This document shows, piece by piece, positions 16,081 through 24,722 of a stretch of 40,311 nt of DNA. The notes under the pieces were generated by a model that worked only from the letters and a program-made list of their open reading frames with translations, had not been told where the DNA came from and searched no databases. The DNA is taken from the NCBI GenBank assembly GCA_001838165.1, contig KV835905.1, forward strand, positions 37,369-77,679, in the 5' to 3' direction. This DNA comes from Actinomyces sp. HMSC035G02 (lineage in GTDB: Bacteria > Actinomycetota > Actinomycetes > Actinomycetales > Actinomycetaceae). The position numbers and the translations under genes were made by a program. Position 1 is the stretch's first letter. Each line of letters starts with the position of its first letter.

Positions 16081-17378
16081 TAGGAGGCGCCCCCGCTCTG
16101 CGCCCCGGACTGGGCCTCGCCGGACTGGGGCGCGCCCGACTGGGGCGTCGGCGACGAGGGCGTGGCGGGCTGGGTGATCGAGCGGCGCAGGCCGTCGATG
16201 TAGGAGTCGATGTCGGCGCGCGAGGAGCGCAGCACCGGCGTGTCGAGGCGCTGGCGGTCCACGGGCGCGAGGTCGGACAGCGCGACGTTGGAGACTTCCA
16301 CGGCGTGGGAGAGCTGCCACGGGCCGATCGACTGGGGGATGCCCTGGTAGATGACGACGTAGCCGTCCTGGCCGATCGCGTAGTACTGGGTCTGCGTCCA
16401 CTTCCACGACATCCACGACGCGGCGACCACGAGGACCGTCACGAGCGAGATGAACACGGGGGTCCACCACGAGGAGCGGGGCTTGAGTTCGACGGGGGCG
16501 TCGTCCTCGTCGCTGGGGGTGCCCGAGGCCGAGGAGCCCAGGGCAGCAGCGCGCGCGGCTGCTCCTTCTCCTCCGCGCGACTTGGCGTTGCGGTCGATGG
16601 CCGCGGCACCCACGATCTGCGGGGGAGCGGGCGGGAACGTGCCGGCGGGGACGATGTCCGCGATCACGCACGTGATGTTGTCGGGGCCGCCGCCCAGGAG
16701 GGCCAGGCGGATGAGCTCTTCGGCGCATTCGCCCGGATCCTTGAAGTCGGCCATGACCTGGCCGATCGTCTCGGGGGAGACGAGGCCCGACAGGCCGTCG
16801 GAGCACAGCATCCAGCGGTCGCCGACGACGGCCTCGCGGATCGTCTCGTCGGGGGCCACGTCAGCCTGCGCGTCGCCGAGGATCTTCAGGACGACGTTGC
16901 GGTTGGGGTGGTGCTCGGCTTCCTCGGGCGTGATCTGGCCGGTGTCGACCAGGTATTGCACGAAGGAGTGGTCAGTCGTGACCTGGGTCAGCGTGTCGCC
17001 GCGCAGCACGTAGGCGCGCGAGTCGCCGATGTGGACCATGGCGAGGCGGTTGCCGGAGCGCATGAGCGCGATGCAGGTGGTGCCCAGGCCCTCAAGGTCG
17101 CGGTCGCGGCTGGAGCGTTCGGTGAGCTCCTCGTGCGCGTCGAGGAGGGCCTCGCGCAGGAGGGGAAGCATCGAGTCGGCCGGGTGCGAGTCCGTGTCGA
17201 GGGGGACCAGGTGCGCGAGGGCCACCGAGGAGGCGATGTCGCCGCCCGCGGGGCCGCCCATGCCGTCGGCGAGGACCAGCAGGTTCGCGCCGGCGTAGCC
17301 GGAGTCCTGGTTGTTGGAACGCACGAGGCCCACGTCGGAGCGGGCAGCGTAGTGGAATTGAACCGCGTTTCCTGACAT
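16080..17378 (-). CDS. pstP: PP2C-family Ser/Thr protein phosphatase PstP
   Basis: 432 aa. It dephosphorylates PknA, PknB and their targets. The ATG at 17378 begins MSGNAVQFHYAARSDVG; the open frame before it is not conserved. Metal-binding motifs are present: DVGLVRSNNQDS, ADGMGG (about 37-42), GDSRAYVLR, LCSDGLSGLV and GGPDNITCV. A linker precedes one membrane span at about 306-325. The external part is about 100 aa and ends in a Pro/Ser/Gln/Gly-rich tail with repeated QSG boxes. The ATG is 1 nt after the fhaB stop. It is the operon's off-switch opposite PknA/PknB. Confidence 0.96.
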   Translation of the reverse strand: MSGNAVQFHYAARSDVGLVRSNNQDSGYAGANLLVLADGMGGPAGGDIASSVALAHLVPLDTDSHPADSMLPLLREALLDAHEELTERSSRDRDLEGLGTTCIALMRSGNRLAMVHIGDSRAYVLRGDTLTQVTTDHSFVQYLVDTGQITPEEAEHHPNRNVVLKILGDAQADVAPDETIREAVVGDRWMLCSDGLSGLVSPETIGQVMADFKDPGECAEELIRLALLGGGPDNITCVIADIVPAGTFPPAPPQIVGAAAIDRNAKSRGGEGAAARAAALGSSASGTPSDEDDAPVELKPRSSWWTPVFISLVTVLVVAASWMSWKWTQTQYYAIGQDGYVVIYQGIPQSIGPWQLSHAVEVSNVALSDLAPVDRQRLDTPVLRSSRADIDSYIDGLRRSITQPATPSSPTPQSGAPQSGEAQSGAQSGGAS

Positions 17379-17379
17379 A

Positions 17380-17883
17380 TCAACCCACCAATTCGAGAGT
17401 TGTCTGGCCGATGCGGATAACGTCACCGATCTTGAGCTGGCGCGGGGCGTTCAGGCGCTCGTCGTCGATGAAGGTGCCGTTACGGCTGGAGAGGTCTTCG
17501 ATCCACCAGCCGTCGGACTGGGGGGTGAGTGCCGCGTGGCGGCTGGACGCGTACTCGTCTTCGAGCACGAGGGTGCACGCGGGGGAGCGGCCGATAACGA
17601 TGGGGGCCTCGCCGAGGGGCAGCATGGTACCGACGAGGGGGCCGCCGGTCACCAGGAGATCCTTGGGGGCCAGCGGGTTCGTGGAGGTGCGCTTCTTGTT
17701 GTCCTTGCGCTTCTCACGGGAGGCTTTGCGGCGTGAGGTGGCCTTGTCGCGTCCCTTGCCGCGCGGGGTGACGACGGTGCCGAAGATGTCGCGTCGCAGC
17801 GTGTTGACGGCCGCGAGCACGAGGAGCCAGAGCAGCACCAGGAACCCGATGCGGAAAACGGTAAATGCGAGGTCAGTGGTCAC
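17380..17883 (-). CDS. fhaB: FHA-domain membrane protein FhaB
   Basis: 167 aa. The GTG at 17883 has GGAG upstream and is 4 nt past the fhaA stop. One N-terminal span (FTVFRIGFLVLLWLLVLAA) is at about 8-26. A very basic linker (KGRDKATSRRKASREKRK) is at about 43-65. A C-terminal FHA domain follows at about 76-165: IGRSP at 97-101, YASSRHAAL and SSRNGTFID, which bind phosphothreonine. In relatives FhaB (FipA) is phosphorylated by PknA/PknB and acts with FtsZ and peptidoglycan precursors at the septum; that role is family knowledge. Confidence 0.94.
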   Translation of the reverse strand: MTTDLAFTVFRIGFLVLLWLLVLAAVNTLRRDIFGTVVTPRGKGRDKATSRRKASREKRKDNKKRTSTNPLAPKDLLVTGGPLVGTMLPLGEAPIVIGRSPACTLVLEDEYASSRHAALTPQSDGWWIEDLSSRNGTFIDDERLNAPRQLKIGDVIRIGQTTLELVG

Positions 17884-17887
17884 TTCA

Positions 17888-18589
17888 TTAAACTCCGCTC
17901 TGGTCTGGGTGCGTCCAGAAGAGGATCTTGGTGCGTCCGATGACGATCTGGTTGCCGTCGAGCAGGGTCGCTGCGTCGATGCGGTGGCCCTCAACGAAGG
18001 AGCCGTTGGTGGAGCCGAGATCGGTCGCGATCACGCCGGTGGGGGTGATGCGCAGTTCGAGGTGGCGGCGCGAGACGCCCGAGTCGTTGACGACGATGTC
18101 GGCTTCGGAGCCGCGTCCGATGACGGTGACGGGCTCGGTGAGGAGCCACTTTTCGCCGTCGACGTCGATGATCGGATGCTCGGGGGACGCGGACGAGGCC
18201 GTGGCGGGGGCCGCGGGTCCCCGGCGGTTTTCGGCGTCGACCTTGAGGGTGCCGCTGGGTTCGGAGGCGTCGGCGATGAACTCGATCGTGACGGGGCCGA
18301 GGAGAGAGTAGCTGTTCGCCGCGGCGTGTTCGGTGGCCTGCTGGGCGAACTCGTCGGCGAGGACGTCGAGGGACGCCTCGAGGGAGGTGAGGTCGGTGCG
18401 CGAGGCGTAGACCGAGAAGTGGTTCGCGGCAATGATGCGCGAGGCGGAGACTTCTTGGACGGATTCGTCCATGGCGCGGCGGATCGCCGTGGTGATGTCC
18501 ACGGGCTTGATCCCCGACCGGAACACGCGCGAGAAGGCGCCGTTGACGCCTCTCTCGACGGCGCTCTCGAAGCGGTCGAAGATGCTCAT
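17888..18589 (-). CDS. fhaA: FHA-domain protein FhaA with N-terminal DUF3662 domain
   Basis: 233 aa. It binds phosphorylated partners of the PknB pathway; in mycobacteria FhaA binds phosphorylated MviN/MurJ. The N-terminal DUF3662 domain (MSIFDRFESAVERGVNGAFSR start) spans about 1-115. A short linker at about 120-140 carries PATASSASPE, where the dispersed 13-bp motif is embedded. The FHA domain at about 150-227 has IGRGSEADIVV, GVSRRHLEL and GSTNGSFV. The linker is much shorter than the mycobacterial one. The start has GAGGAGAG upstream, and it is the first gene of the seven-gene operon. Confidence 0.94.
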   Translation of the reverse strand: MSIFDRFESAVERGVNGAFSRVFRSGIKPVDITTAIRRAMDESVQEVSASRIIAANHFSVYASRTDLTSLEASLDVLADEFAQQATEHAAANSYSLLGPVTIEFIADASEPSGTLKVDAENRRGPAAPATASSASPEHPIIDVDGEKWLLTEPVTVIGRGSEADIVVNDSGVSRRHLELRITPTGVIATDLGSTNGSFVEGHRIDAATLLDGNQIVIGRTKILFWTHPDQSGV

Positions 18590-19191
18590 AGTCGTGCTCT
18601 CCTCATTCCCCCGCGCTGTGCGCGCGACGTACGGTGTGGGTGGAAGCGAGGCCGCTCCCAGTCACAGTTTAGCCGCCGTGCGAAGTGGTGTGGCCCCATC
18701 TGTCGGGATGTTCCCGATGAGCAAAGGCCCGTGCGCTCGCGCCGAAGGCCCGTCATGGCAGGGAATACCTTGCCATGATGCGCCTGTGACATTTGGTGCA
18801 CATGTTACACGTGTGACGATAAGTGTGTTGGAGCAAACAGAGTGTGGACAGGTCGTGTCGCATGTTTGGTCTCGCTTGGCCGCAATTTCGCTCCTGGGCT
18901 TCCGTTTTGGGGAGGTCGTGTCGAGGAATGTCCTGGCGTTGCGAATAGCATGCCTGTTATGCAGTGCACAATCGAAGGGTCTGACCATCCGGTTGGTGGT
19001 CCTGACTCTTTCGTGTTGGATGGTCGAGTTTGAGGCAGGCTCTTCAAAAGTGAGGACCGTCGCCATTTCATGATGGTGTGTTCGGTTCGATTGTCGCCGC
19101 CTGCGCGATCCACCGAATATGGGCACCCTGTTCCATGTGTGCGGGTGTGGATAAATACTGACCTAGGGGGTTGTGCGGGAACTAAGTCCCA
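18590..19191. other. Divergent, AT-richer intergenic region between fhaA and the surface protein gene
   Basis: About 600 bp without a convincing gene. It must hold the fhaA operon promoter on its left side and the surface-gene promoter on its right. CATGGCA and TGCCATG form a dyad at 18754-18777, and ACACGTGT is a small palindrome near 18809. The stretch 18790-19190 is visibly lower in GC than its neighbours. Minus-strand open frames here show no recognisable protein character. Confidence 0.5.
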
Positions 19192-19220
19192 TTGTTATGG
19201 TGAGCCGGTAACCATAACAA
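19192..19220. promoter_or_regulatory. 10-bp perfect inverted repeat in the leader of the surface protein gene
   Basis: TTGTTATGGT at 19192-19201 and ACCATAACAA at 19211-19220 are perfect complements with a 9-nt spacer, ending 12 bp before the ATG at 19233. It may be an operator or an mRNA hairpin controlling translation. GGGGGCGG next to the start is the likely ribosome-binding site. Confidence 0.6.
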
Positions 19221-19232
19221 CGTGGGGGCGGT

Positions 19233-21926
19233 ATGAGACTCACTGACATGCAGGGCGGCGTCCAGAATGGAGGCGGTGCCCACCGAGAAGACCATCCACC
19301 CGTGGGTGGCCACCTGGCCGACCGCTCGGTGCAGGCGTCGCGCCTGTGTCGCATTGCCGTGCGTGGAATCATTGCCGCCGCACTGACGGGGCTCACCCTC
19401 TCCGGCCTCGTTCTGGTTCCTGGCGCAGCGCGAGCGGAGGCTCCCCTCGAGACCCCCGGTGCCGACAGCATCACTTTTAACCGATCCGAAGGTCGAATCG
19501 GCCAGGCCGTCCTCAATGACTCCGGTACGGACCGCACCACCGTCGTCGCGGACAACTCGTACTTCGGCATCGTGCCCGGTATGACGGTCTACAATTCCGC
19601 CGACCCCAACCAGCGATCGGTTGCGTATCGAGCGGGATACTCCCAGGACTGGCTCGACGCGGATACGGCGAAGAGCGGTGATTACTGGTCCTACGTCACC
19701 CGAGGCGTCGCCTGGGACTACCACTTGGCCGCCTACTACCAGTACCCCTACTACGGCGAATACACGCCCGACGCGATCTCGACATCGACGACTAGCGCGC
19801 TCGGCTACAAGCCGAACAATCCCGGGACGGTCCCGCTCAACAGCACCTTCCTCATCGGGGCCGTGCGCCATAACAACTTCCCGATCTACTCCCAGATCCA
19901 CTGGGTGCACTCCTCCTTCGACATCCGCATCGGAGATCTCGAGGAATCCTTCCCCTTCGACCAGCAGGAAACCGACAACGACACGGACACGACGGCCGTG
20001 CGACGCAAGGGAGGCCCCTACGAGTGGGTCTCCCGTGCCTCTGCGCCGCGCACCTGCCCATCGAGCGCCCCCTACTACGCGCTTGCCCGATCCGATGGCA
20101 ACTGGCACTGCTTCAAGAAAGTCGGTGAAGGAAAAGGCAGATACGACATCTACACGGATCAGCCCCAGTACTACCCGGGCTCGGCAGGCAAGCCCGACCA
20201 GACGCCCGACTCGGATGACGTCCTGACGATCACGAAGACCACTTCGGACCAGACGATCACCGTCAACGGGATCCCGTACCGCCTCGTCCTCTACGGATTC
20301 GTACCCAATGCGGACGGCAACTGCCCCGCCACCCCGCCCGCGGGCTCGACCCCGGTCTCCACCTTCACAACGAAGGAAAGCCAGGCGTCCTTCGGCTGCC
20401 TCTACGGCTCCTTCAGCCAGGAGCGCTACGTGCGCATCGCGAAAGCCGTCACCGAGGACTCCGAGCAGGTCGGCGACGCGATTCCCCCGTTCACCTTCAC
20501 GACGATGGGTGTGGGTGACTGGGCCGCGCCCACGGGAACCCCGCTCACCACGAGCGTGACGGCAGACGGCTTCGTCGATTGGAAGTCCTTCGAGGATGCG
20601 AACCTGACCCCGACCGCCTACGGCGAGGCCGGGGCGGCCGCCTCCGGATACAAGGCCTTCATGCCGGGCTTCTCCCAGTTCATCATCGCCGAGACGGGGC
20701 CGCGCATCGCCGGCCGATTCCCGTTGGATTATGGTGCGGAGGGGCGTTTCGGCCCCTGGAAGACCAGCAATGACCTGAACTCCGCGCAGTGGAGCCTTGT
20801 CGACGTGACCTGCCTGAACGGCGTGGGCGAGCGAGTGAACGTCACCCGCGACGCTGAGACGGGCGGCGTGGACTTCTCCCAGGTCGCCCCGGCCTCGTCG
20901 CCCGCGGCCCTGCCGATCACCTGCACCTTCACCAACCGCGAGCAGACTCCTAAGCTGCGCATCCAGAAGGAGCTCGAATCCGTCGAGGGCGCGACGACGG
21001 ACGACATCACCGTCACCTACCGCATTACGGCCACGAACGATGGGACCCTCGCTGGCACGACCGGGCGCCTCACAGACACGCCGAACTTCGCGCCGGGCCT
21101 GACCGTGCGCTCCGCGACCGTCGCGACCAGCCTCGACGGGCTTGATGCCGCGACCGAGCAGGGGGCCGCCGCCTCGTACGTCCTCACCGAGGGGGCGACC
21201 GTCGAGCCGGGCGCGTCCTCCTCGTGGTACATCCGCATGAAGGTCGCGCGCGACAGTACGGCCGCCGGGTATTCCGAGTCACTGCTCGAGTGCGCCTCGT
21301 CGAACGACCGCCTGACCCCGGGCCGCGGCCTCTACAACGCGGTGACGGGCGCCTACGATCACGATGGCGAGGCCAACAACGAGGCCTGTGCACCCGCGCG
21401 CCCCCGACCGATCCGCATCGAAAAGGCGGGTACGCAGCCGGTCGGTACCCCCAACGACGACGGCACGTATCCGCTCGACGGCGCGGCCTTCGCGATCTAC
21501 GACAACGAGGCCCTGGCTGGCACCCCGGTTTCCACCCTCGATGGTGGGTCGCGATTCGTGACCGCGCCCCTGGAGACGGGGAAGACCTACTGGCTCGTGG
21601 AGACCCGCGCGCCCGTCGGGCACGCTCTGCTGCCCCGCCCCGCCGCCTTCCACATCGAAGCCGGAACGGATACTGACGCGACGACCGTCATTAAGACCGA
21701 CTTCGGCGCGGATGAGGGCTTCAGCTCCGTGCGCGTCCTGCCCGCTTCGGGCAGCCTGCCCGGGGATCGCACGCCCGGCATTCGCGTCGTCGACACGCAG
21801 GTCGGCGTGCTCCCCAAGGCCGGATCCATCGGCATCTACCCCCAGCTGGCGGGCGGGGCCGCCCTACTCGGCCTCGCCTGGGCCTGCGCCTGGCTGCGGC
21901 GACGAGAGCGGACGCAGGCTGCGTAA
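19233..21926 (+). CDS. Secreted cell-wall-anchored surface protein with SpaA/Cna-B-like domain and LPKAG sorting signal
   Basis: 897 aa. An unusually long N-region of about 40 residues precedes the signal peptide core (IIAAALTGLTLSGLVLVPG), with likely cleavage after ARA at 68. Residues 70-600 form a large Tyr/Asp/Thr-rich extracellular region that I cannot assign. About 610-715 looks like a DUF11-type beta domain (YRITATNDGTLAGT). About 735-820 is SpaA/Cna-B-like (DGAAFAIYDNEALAG, YWLVETRAPVGHALL). The C-terminus has LPKAG at 860-864, a hydrophobic span and a basic tail (RRRER), a sorting signal with Ala in place of Thr. It is monocistronic, with a leader inverted repeat and near-identical 17-bp sequences on both sides. 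It is probably a pilin or adhesin-like protein. Confidence 0.9.
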   Translation: MRLTDMQGGVQNGGGAHREDHPPVGGHLADRSVQASRLCRIAVRGIIAAALTGLTLSGLVLVPGAARAEAPLETPGADSITFNRSEGRIGQAVLNDSGTDRTTVVADNSYFGIVPGMTVYNSADPNQRSVAYRAGYSQDWLDADTAKSGDYWSYVTRGVAWDYHLAAYYQYPYYGEYTPDAISTSTTSALGYKPNNPGTVPLNSTFLIGAVRHNNFPIYSQIHWVHSSFDIRIGDLEESFPFDQQETDNDTDTTAVRRKGGPYEWVSRASAPRTCPSSAPYYALARSDGNWHCFKKVGEGKGRYDIYTDQPQYYPGSAGKPDQTPDSDDVLTITKTTSDQTITVNGIPYRLVLYGFVPNADGNCPATPPAGSTPVSTFTTKESQASFGCLYGSFSQERYVRIAKAVTEDSEQVGDAIPPFTFTTMGVGDWAAPTGTPLTTSVTADGFVDWKSFEDANLTPTAYGEAGAAASGYKAFMPGFSQFIIAETGPRIAGRFPLDYGAEGRFGPWKTSNDLNSAQWSLVDVTCLNGVGERVNVTRDAETGGVDFSQVAPASSPAALPITCTFTNREQTPKLRIQKELESVEGATTDDITVTYRITATNDGTLAGTTGRLTDTPNFAPGLTVRSATVATSLDGLDAATEQGAAASYVLTEGATVEPGASSSWYIRMKVARDSTAAGYSESLLECASSNDRLTPGRGLYNAVTGAYDHDGEANNEACAPARPRPIRIEKAGTQPVGTPNDDGTYPLDGAAFAIYDNEALAGTPVSTLDGGSRFVTAPLETGKTYWLVETRAPVGHALLPRPAAFHIEAGTDTDATTVIKTDFGADEGFSSVRVLPASGSLPGDRTPGIRVVDTQVGVLPKAGSIGIYPQLAGGAALLGLAWACAWLRRRERTQAA

Positions 21927-22038
21927 CGCACGCCGCGAGTAGGTCTAGACCTCGTAAGGCGTGCCGCGAGACGTAACAACGTGGGCGCGGCTGGGCCGCC
22001 GGATTTCCGCAGTTGCAGCCCCATGGTTCCTCACCAAT
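21927..22038. other. Short gap after the surface gene with a 12-bp palindrome and a 17-bp repeat of its leader
   Basis: AGGTCTAGACCT is a perfect palindrome near 21941-21953. TAACAACGTGGGCGCGG at 21974-21990 matches the leader sequence at 19215-19231 at 16 of 17 positions. No gene is seen. Confidence 0.6.
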
Positions 22039-22145
22039 GTCGCACGTAATTCGCCTGCGCTTATTTCAGACTTTGAAATTGCATCGTTGGAATTGCAACG
22101 TTTATGGGCTATGTCAAAAAATGACCGCGTTAAATTACGTGCGAC
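22039..22145. repeat. 107-bp structured intergenic element, copy A
   Basis: Terminal inverted repeats GTCGCACGTAATT and AATTACGTGCGAC bound the element. An internal near-palindrome CGTTGGAATTGCAACG begins exactly 46 bp from the left end (22085-22100). It lies between the convergent surface gene and nrdF. It is markedly AT-richer than its surroundings. Confidence 0.92.
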
Positions 22146-22187
22146 TTTTGGGTGGGTACCCCAGGAAAGCGGTCGGACACACAACGA

Positions 22188-22214
22188 GGCCGGGCGCACA
22201 ATGCGCGCCCGGCC
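22188..22214. terminator. Hairpin terminator downstream of nrdF
   Basis: GGCCGGGCGC and its perfect complement form a 10-bp stem with a 7-nt loop, 14 bp past the nrdF stop. It can also serve the convergent surface gene. Confidence 0.65.
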
Positions 22215-22227
22215 GCGAGTTGCAGGA

Positions 22228-23515
<1,288 letters not shown>

Positions 23516-24091
23516 GTGACCTATCAGCCCTTGCAATTCAATGCCGTACCCCGGCCCTACCGCCTGGGGAACGACCAGCTGCGCCGCTACAACCGAGTGC
23601 GCGCCGGTCAACGAACGCAGGGCCGCGTCAACATCGCGATCGACGTCGTGACCATCCTCCTGATCCTCTCCGTCAGTACCATCGTCGCCGTCGTCGAGCT
23701 CTCCTCCATGCCCGACACGATGCTCGAAACGCTCGCAGCCCTCGCGCTGGCCCTCATCCTCGGAGGAGGTCTCATCCTCCTCGCACTCCTCGCCGCACTC
23801 CTCATCGTGGCCCGCCGCTGGCACCGAGAATGGGACGGCAACGAAGACCTCGTCATCTTCTCCGAGTCCCACGCGGCCCTGCACGCCGCCCGGCAAGACG
23901 GTGCCGTCATGACCGCCTGCGCGCGCATGCAGCTGGCCTGGTTCATCGGCTTCCTCGCCGTCGGTGGCATCGCCGTCGCCACCGAATCCGCGCTCCTCGC
24001 CGCCCTCGTCTCCCTGCCCCTCGCCATGGGGCTCCTCAACTCCTGGCGCTCCTGCCAAGCCCTGCGCCGCATCACCGCGCGAACCCTCTGA
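23516..24091 (+). CDS. Four-span integral membrane protein of unknown function
   Basis: 191 aa. The start is a GTG with TATTGT 6 nt upstream and no Shine-Dalgarno, so it is probably leaderless; a TTG at 23468 in the same frame is the alternative. The cytoplasmic N-terminus is rich in Arg/Gln (YRLGNDQLRRYNRVRAGQ). Two spans (about 43-62 and 73-100) are followed by a cytoplasmic loop with Trp/His/Arg (RRWHREWDGNEDLV). Two more spans (about 140-180) and a basic tail complete it. I do not recognise the family. It converges on the minus-strand gene at 24174. Confidence 0.72.
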   Translation: MTYQPLQFNAVPRPYRLGNDQLRRYNRVRAGQRTQGRVNIAIDVVTILLILSVSTIVAVVELSSMPDTMLETLAALALALILGGGLILLALLAALLIVARRWHREWDGNEDLVIFSESHAALHAARQDGAVMTACARMQLAWFIGFLAVGGIAVATESALLAALVSLPLAMGLLNSWRSCQALRRITARTL

Positions 24092-24173
24092 CGCACGTCG
24101 GGCCCGCACGCTCACGCGCACGGACCCGATCGCTGCGCCCCGGCCTCGTCGAGGCGGGACGATAGACGAAAAG

Positions 24174-24692
24174 TCAGCCCTTCGAGAGCCTCTCGCGCAC
24201 AGCCCCCGCGCCGAACGTCAGCACAGTCAAGGCCGCCTCCAGACCGCCCAGGGCCAGCCCCTGCCTCGTATGGGCAAAACGAACGCCCTGCGCACGGCGA
24301 CCCTCGCCGCGGCGGAACAGCCAGCGCTCCACGCCCACTGTGATCATCGCCGAACCCAGCGCCGCGCCCGCGAGAACCGCCAGCTCCGCCGGATCCGCCT
24401 CCGTCACGCCCTCAAGCGGGTCCTCGCCCGCGACGGGGGACGACTCCGAGCAATCCGCGTCCTCATCGTCATAGGGCGGAAGCTCCGCGCCCTCCGGCAG
24501 CTGCGCCACCATCGACCAGCCGAGTACCCCCAGCAGGCCCGCCTTCACGAGACCGCGCAACGGACGCGAGCGCACGTAATCGGGCAGAGCGTACCAGGCG
24601 ACAGTCGCGCCCACGCCAGCCGCAAACCCCGCGACCCGAGTCGGGTCCACCGAGCCAGCACACGGACAAGAACAGGTAGATGAGGTAGCCAT
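24174..24692 (-). CDS. Membrane protein of unknown function upstream of nothing else but following the S33 peptidase
   Basis: 172 aa. The ATG at 24692 has AAGGAC upstream. The N-terminus holds closely spaced Cys (SSTCSCPCAG). Hydrophobic segments are at about 20-35, 48-65, 105-125 and 145-165. An acidic loop (PPYDDEDADCSESS) sits between the second and third. It starts 30 bp after the stop of the S33 peptidase gene on the same strand, so the two probably form an operon. No family was recognised, and the Cys cluster could bind metal or form disulfides, which is speculation. Confidence 0.72.
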   Translation of the reverse strand: MATSSTCSCPCAGSVDPTRVAGFAAGVGATVAWYALPDYVRSRPLRGLVKAGLLGVLGWSMVAQLPEGAELPPYDDEDADCSESSPVAGEDPLEGVTEADPAELAVLAGAALGSAMITVGVERWLFRRGEGRRAQGVRFAHTRQGLALGGLEAALTVLTFGAGAVRERLSKG

Positions 24693-24722
24693 GGCCAGTC
24701 CTTTCAATCGGGAGCGCGCGGA

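Noticed and set aside
13237..16083. 948-aa plus-strand open frame opposite pbpA and rodA
   Set aside because: Arg/Gly/His-rich shadow of two well-supported genes. High GC leaves few stops in this frame.
14701..16806. 701-aa version of the RodA/FtsW protein
   Set aside because: The extra N-terminus lies inside pstP and is Arg/Pro-rich. The TAATG junction and conserved start support the 459-aa form.
18662..19126. 154-aa minus-strand open frame in the fhaA-surface gene gap
   Set aside because: No ribosome-binding site, odd composition and no recognisable domain. The gap must hold two promoters.
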